A DNA stretch of 5,861 bases from an uncultured Chitinophagaceae bacterium (lineage in GTDB: Bacteria; Bacteroidota; Bacteroidia; Chitinophagales; Chitinophagaceae): NCBI GenBank assembly GCA_946479005.1, contig CAMLEM010000125.1, positions 1 through 5,861 on the forward strand, given 5' to 3'. The stretch's first letter is position 1; each line of letters begins with the position of its first letter. Shown here piece by piece: positions 4,176-5,861 of the stretch. A model generated the notes under the pieces. It was not told where the DNA came from. It made no database searches and worked only from the letters and a program-made list of their open reading frames with translations. The position numbers were made by a program, and so were the translations under genes.

Positions 4176-5339
4176 ATGAAGCCATTGGTATCCATCCTTG
4201 CCGTTTGCTTCCTTGTATCCTGTAGCAAAGAGGATATGAAAAGCACAATGAATAACTCTCAAACAGAACCCATCTCCTGTAAATTCGGGATCACCGAGTT
4301 CAACCTGGACAAGCGGGCGCCCGTGGAAGATCTCACGGGCAGGGGCAAACCACCAAGATTCAACTGGACCAATGTGGTGGGAGGAAGTACCGTGCCCCCT
4401 TCCGTGATCTTGCTGGATTTCGACGGGCATACCGTTTCCAACACGATCTGGAACGCATTCACTGATATCATTTGTGCGCCGGCCAATCTAAGTGCCGATG
4501 CGATGTCTGCCATATACAACCGCATTCTCAATGATTACAGCCCCTTTAACGTTACCGTAACCACCGACGAAGCAGTGTATAATAATGCCTCCGCCTCGAA
4601 AAGGATGAGAGTGATCTTCACGGAATCCTGGGAGTGGTTCGGCCAGGCAGGTGGCGCTGCCTTCCCGAATACATTCGGAATGACGAACAATACACCCTGC
4701 TTTGTCTTTACTTCCCTTTTGAACTATAATGCAAAAAGCATCGCCGAAGCGGGATCTCACGAAATGGGACATACGCTGGGACTGATGCATCAATCGGCCT
4801 ATAACGGCCCTTCCCTGATCAATGAATACAATTATGGCATCGGCAGCGGCCAGGCAGCCTGGGCGCCGATAATGGGCTGTGCGTATTACCGCAATATCTC
4901 CACCTGGCACAACGGAGCGACCAACAGCGGTTATAATACCAGCCAGGACGAACTTTCTATGATAACCACTAAGCTGGGACTTCTTCCGGATGACGTTTCT
5001 CCCACCACTACGGGAGCCATGCTTTTACAGGACAGCAAAAATGCCATCATCCACAACAGTTCCGATGTCGATTGCTTTTTTGTCGATCTCGCCGAAAGTT
5101 CTGTGGTGACCGTTACTCCTTTCAATGTGGGCGCAGACAATGCCGGGGCCAACCTCGACATCACATTGAAAGTTTACAACGGGCAGGGACAATTGGTAAA
5201 TACGATCAATGATCCTTCGATCCTGAATGCTTCTGTTTCCCTTCCTGCGGGTGAACACTATGTTTCTGTGTCCGTTTCGGGAAATGCAAATGCACCGGTG
5301 TATGGAATGGTGGGAAAATACACGATAGCGGTTAATTAA
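4176..5339 (+). CDS. Surface-type lipoprotein zinc metalloprotease (metzincin motif) with PPC-like C-terminal domain
   Basis: This 387-residue protein starts MKPLVSILAVCFLVSC, a type II signal peptide with lipobox LVSC and lipidated Cys16. The next residues, SKED, fit the K-(D/E)2 export signal that places some Bacteroidota lipoproteins on the outer face of the outer membrane. Residues 75-180 (VILLDFDGHTVSNTIWN, YSPFNVTVTTDEAVY, RMRVIFTE) form the N-terminal half of the protease domain. HEMGHTLGLMH (195-205) is a full HExxHxxGxxH zinc site with His195, His199, His205 as ligands and Glu196 as the catalytic base. PIMG (231-234) supplies the metzincin Met-turn. Residues about 275-387 (DVDCFFVDL, LDITLKVYNGQGQLV, LPAGEHYVSVSVSG, GKYTIAVN) resemble a bacterial pre-peptidase C-terminal domain. 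The likely role is hydrolysis of extracellular protein; the substrate is unknown. The ATG at 4176 is preferred over the GTG at 4173 directly before it. No T9SS sorting domain is present, consistent with lipid anchoring. Confidence 0.9.
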   Translation: MKPLVSILAVCFLVSCSKEDMKSTMNNSQTEPISCKFGITEFNLDKRAPVEDLTGRGKPPRFNWTNVVGGSTVPPSVILLDFDGHTVSNTIWNAFTDIICAPANLSADAMSAIYNRILNDYSPFNVTVTTDEAVYNNASASKRMRVIFTESWEWFGQAGGAAFPNTFGMTNNTPCFVFTSLLNYNAKSIAEAGSHEMGHTLGLMHQSAYNGPSLINEYNYGIGSGQAAWAPIMGCAYYRNISTWHNGATNSGYNTSQDELSMITTKLGLLPDDVSPTTTGAMLLQDSKNAIIHNSSDVDCFFVDLAESSVVTVTPFNVGADNAGANLDITLKVYNGQGQLVNTINDPSILNASVSLPAGEHYVSVSVSGNANAPVYGMVGKYTIAVN

Positions 5340-5352
5340 ACTGCTGTTTTTT
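5327..5352 (+). terminator. Intrinsic terminator overlapping the protease stop codon
   Basis: AGCGGTT (5327-5333) pairs with AACTGCT (5339-5345), with one G-T wobble, across the 5-base loop AATTA, followed by GTTTTTT. The TAA stop (5337-5339) lies in the loop and first paired base, so the hairpin is formed partly by the last coding codons. It would separate the protease from the MATE gene, which starts 24 bases after the T-tract. Confidence 0.5.
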
Positions 5353-5375
5353 GTATCTTCCCCCACTTTTTTCAA

Positions 5376-5861
5376 ATGTCCAAACCAACCCCGGGAAAAA
5401 CCTCCCGCTATTTTACACTGATCGGCCAGTCGCTGCGCGGTATTGAACACGATTATACCCAGGGGAGCATTCGCACGGCCATTGTACTTCTCGCCATCCC
5501 GATGATCCTTGAGCTCAGTCTGGAGTCGGTGTTTGCCGTTGTGGATATTTATTTCGTAGCGCAGCTTCCGAACAGCGCCAACGCCATCCAAACCGTAGGA
5601 CTCACAGAATCCGTGATCACCATTGTTTATTCCATCGCCATTGGCTTAAGCACAGGGGCCACGGCAGTGGTGGCAAGACGCGTAGGTGAAAAGAACCTGG
5701 ATGGAGCTGCCCACGCGGGGATACAGGCGATGGTGATCGCCCTGATCGTCACCGCAGCCTTGTCCATCCTGGGTGTCATCTTCGCTGCGGATATTTTAAG
5801 GATAATGGGGGCCACCCCCGAAGTGGTGAAGGAGGGAACCATTTTCACACAGATTATGCTG
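5376..5861 (+). CDS. MATE-family multidrug efflux transporter, N-terminal part (3' partial)
   Basis: The frame is open from the ATG at 5376 to the last base of the window (162 codons), so the gene continues beyond it. After a polar N-terminus (MSKPTPGKTSRYF, then IEHDYTQGSIRTA) come hydrophobic helices: IVLLAIPMILELSLESVFAV with VDIYFVAQL (helix 1), VGLTESVITIVYSIAIGLS with GATAVVARRVGEKN (helix 2 and the loop after it), MVIALIVTAALSILGVIFAA (helix 3) and a final segment. The order P-M-I-L-E-L, VD.YFVAQL, GLS.GATA.VARR.GE.N is characteristic of MATE antiporters, which export drugs or other cationic compounds against Na+ or H+ and usually have 12 helices in about 450 residues. About a third is visible. 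The substrate cannot be told. The ATG lies 8 bases after a T-run (CTTTTTTCAA) with no Shine-Dalgarno site; a TATCTTCC at 5354 resembles a Bacteroidota -7 element weakly. Confidence 0.9.
   Translation, partial: MSKPTPGKTSRYFTLIGQSLRGIEHDYTQGSIRTAIVLLAIPMILELSLESVFAVVDIYFVAQLPNSANAIQTVGLTESVITIVYSIAIGLSTGATAVVARRVGEKNLDGAAHAGIQAMVIALIVTAALSILGVIFAADILRIMGATPEVVKEGTIFTQIML

Noticed and set aside
4488..4910. 140-residue minus-strand open frame inside the protease gene
   Set aside because: It is antisense to a gene with a complete zinc-site motif and lipoprotein signal; its product has no recognisable domain and looks like a codon-bias shadow.
5025..5591. 188-residue minus-strand open frame spanning the protease end and MATE start
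   Set aside because: It covers two well-supported plus-strand genes and an intergenic terminator, and its residues (rich in His, Arg, Gly) are typical of an antisense shadow.

Overview
The window looks like chromosome of a member of the Bacteroidota, most likely a Chitinophagaceae-type or similar genus. The grounds are a type IX secretion (T9SS) C-terminal sorting domain in the first gene, a CsbD protein and a small response-regulator remnant of the Bacteroidota style, A/T-rich start regions without clear Shine-Dalgarno sites, and a lipoprotein with a Bacteroidota-like surface-export signal. This assignment is inferred from protein style only; no marker gene is present.

Layout. Bases 1-588 hold the 3' end of a large secreted protein that finishes in a T9SS type A sorting domain. 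Ten bases later (599-2215) comes a secreted protein with an N-terminal beta-rich domain and a C-terminal formylglycine-generating-enzyme-like (SUMF1) fold that lacks the catalytic cysteines. These two are probably co-transcribed and act outside the cell. The stretch 2216-2516 has no intact gene but carries, on the minus strand, an internally deleted and frameshifted receiver-domain response regulator (2237-2427). Its start and its C-terminal tail are both still readable.

Bases 2517-3869 hold a run of small plus-strand genes: a CsbD-family stress protein, a 68-residue conserved-type hypothetical, a 30-residue single-span membrane peptide and a 202-residue cytoplasmic protein of unknown function. 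They are separated by an intrinsic terminator (2757-2782) and by a CTCTGTG/CACAGAG inverted-repeat element (3150-3223). Bases 3870-4175 have no convincing gene. They hold an A/T-rich inverted repeat of about 26-bp arms that encloses an intrinsic terminator and a competing hairpin, followed by a second terminator-like hairpin.

Bases 4176-5339 encode a lipoprotein metzincin-type zinc protease with a pre-peptidase C-terminal-like domain, ending in a terminator hairpin that overlaps the stop codon. Bases 5376-5861 are the start of a MATE-family multidrug/Na+ antiporter that runs off the window.

No CRISPR array, tRNA, rRNA, insertion sequence or phage gene was seen. The genes do not form one obvious pathway. 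The common theme is cell-surface or secreted proteins (three genes) plus small stress-type proteins. The most unusual items are the response-regulator pseudogene, the two intergenic inverted-repeat elements, the 30-residue membrane peptide and the cysteine-less SUMF1 protein. I did not find strong evidence for a wholly new multi-gene system.
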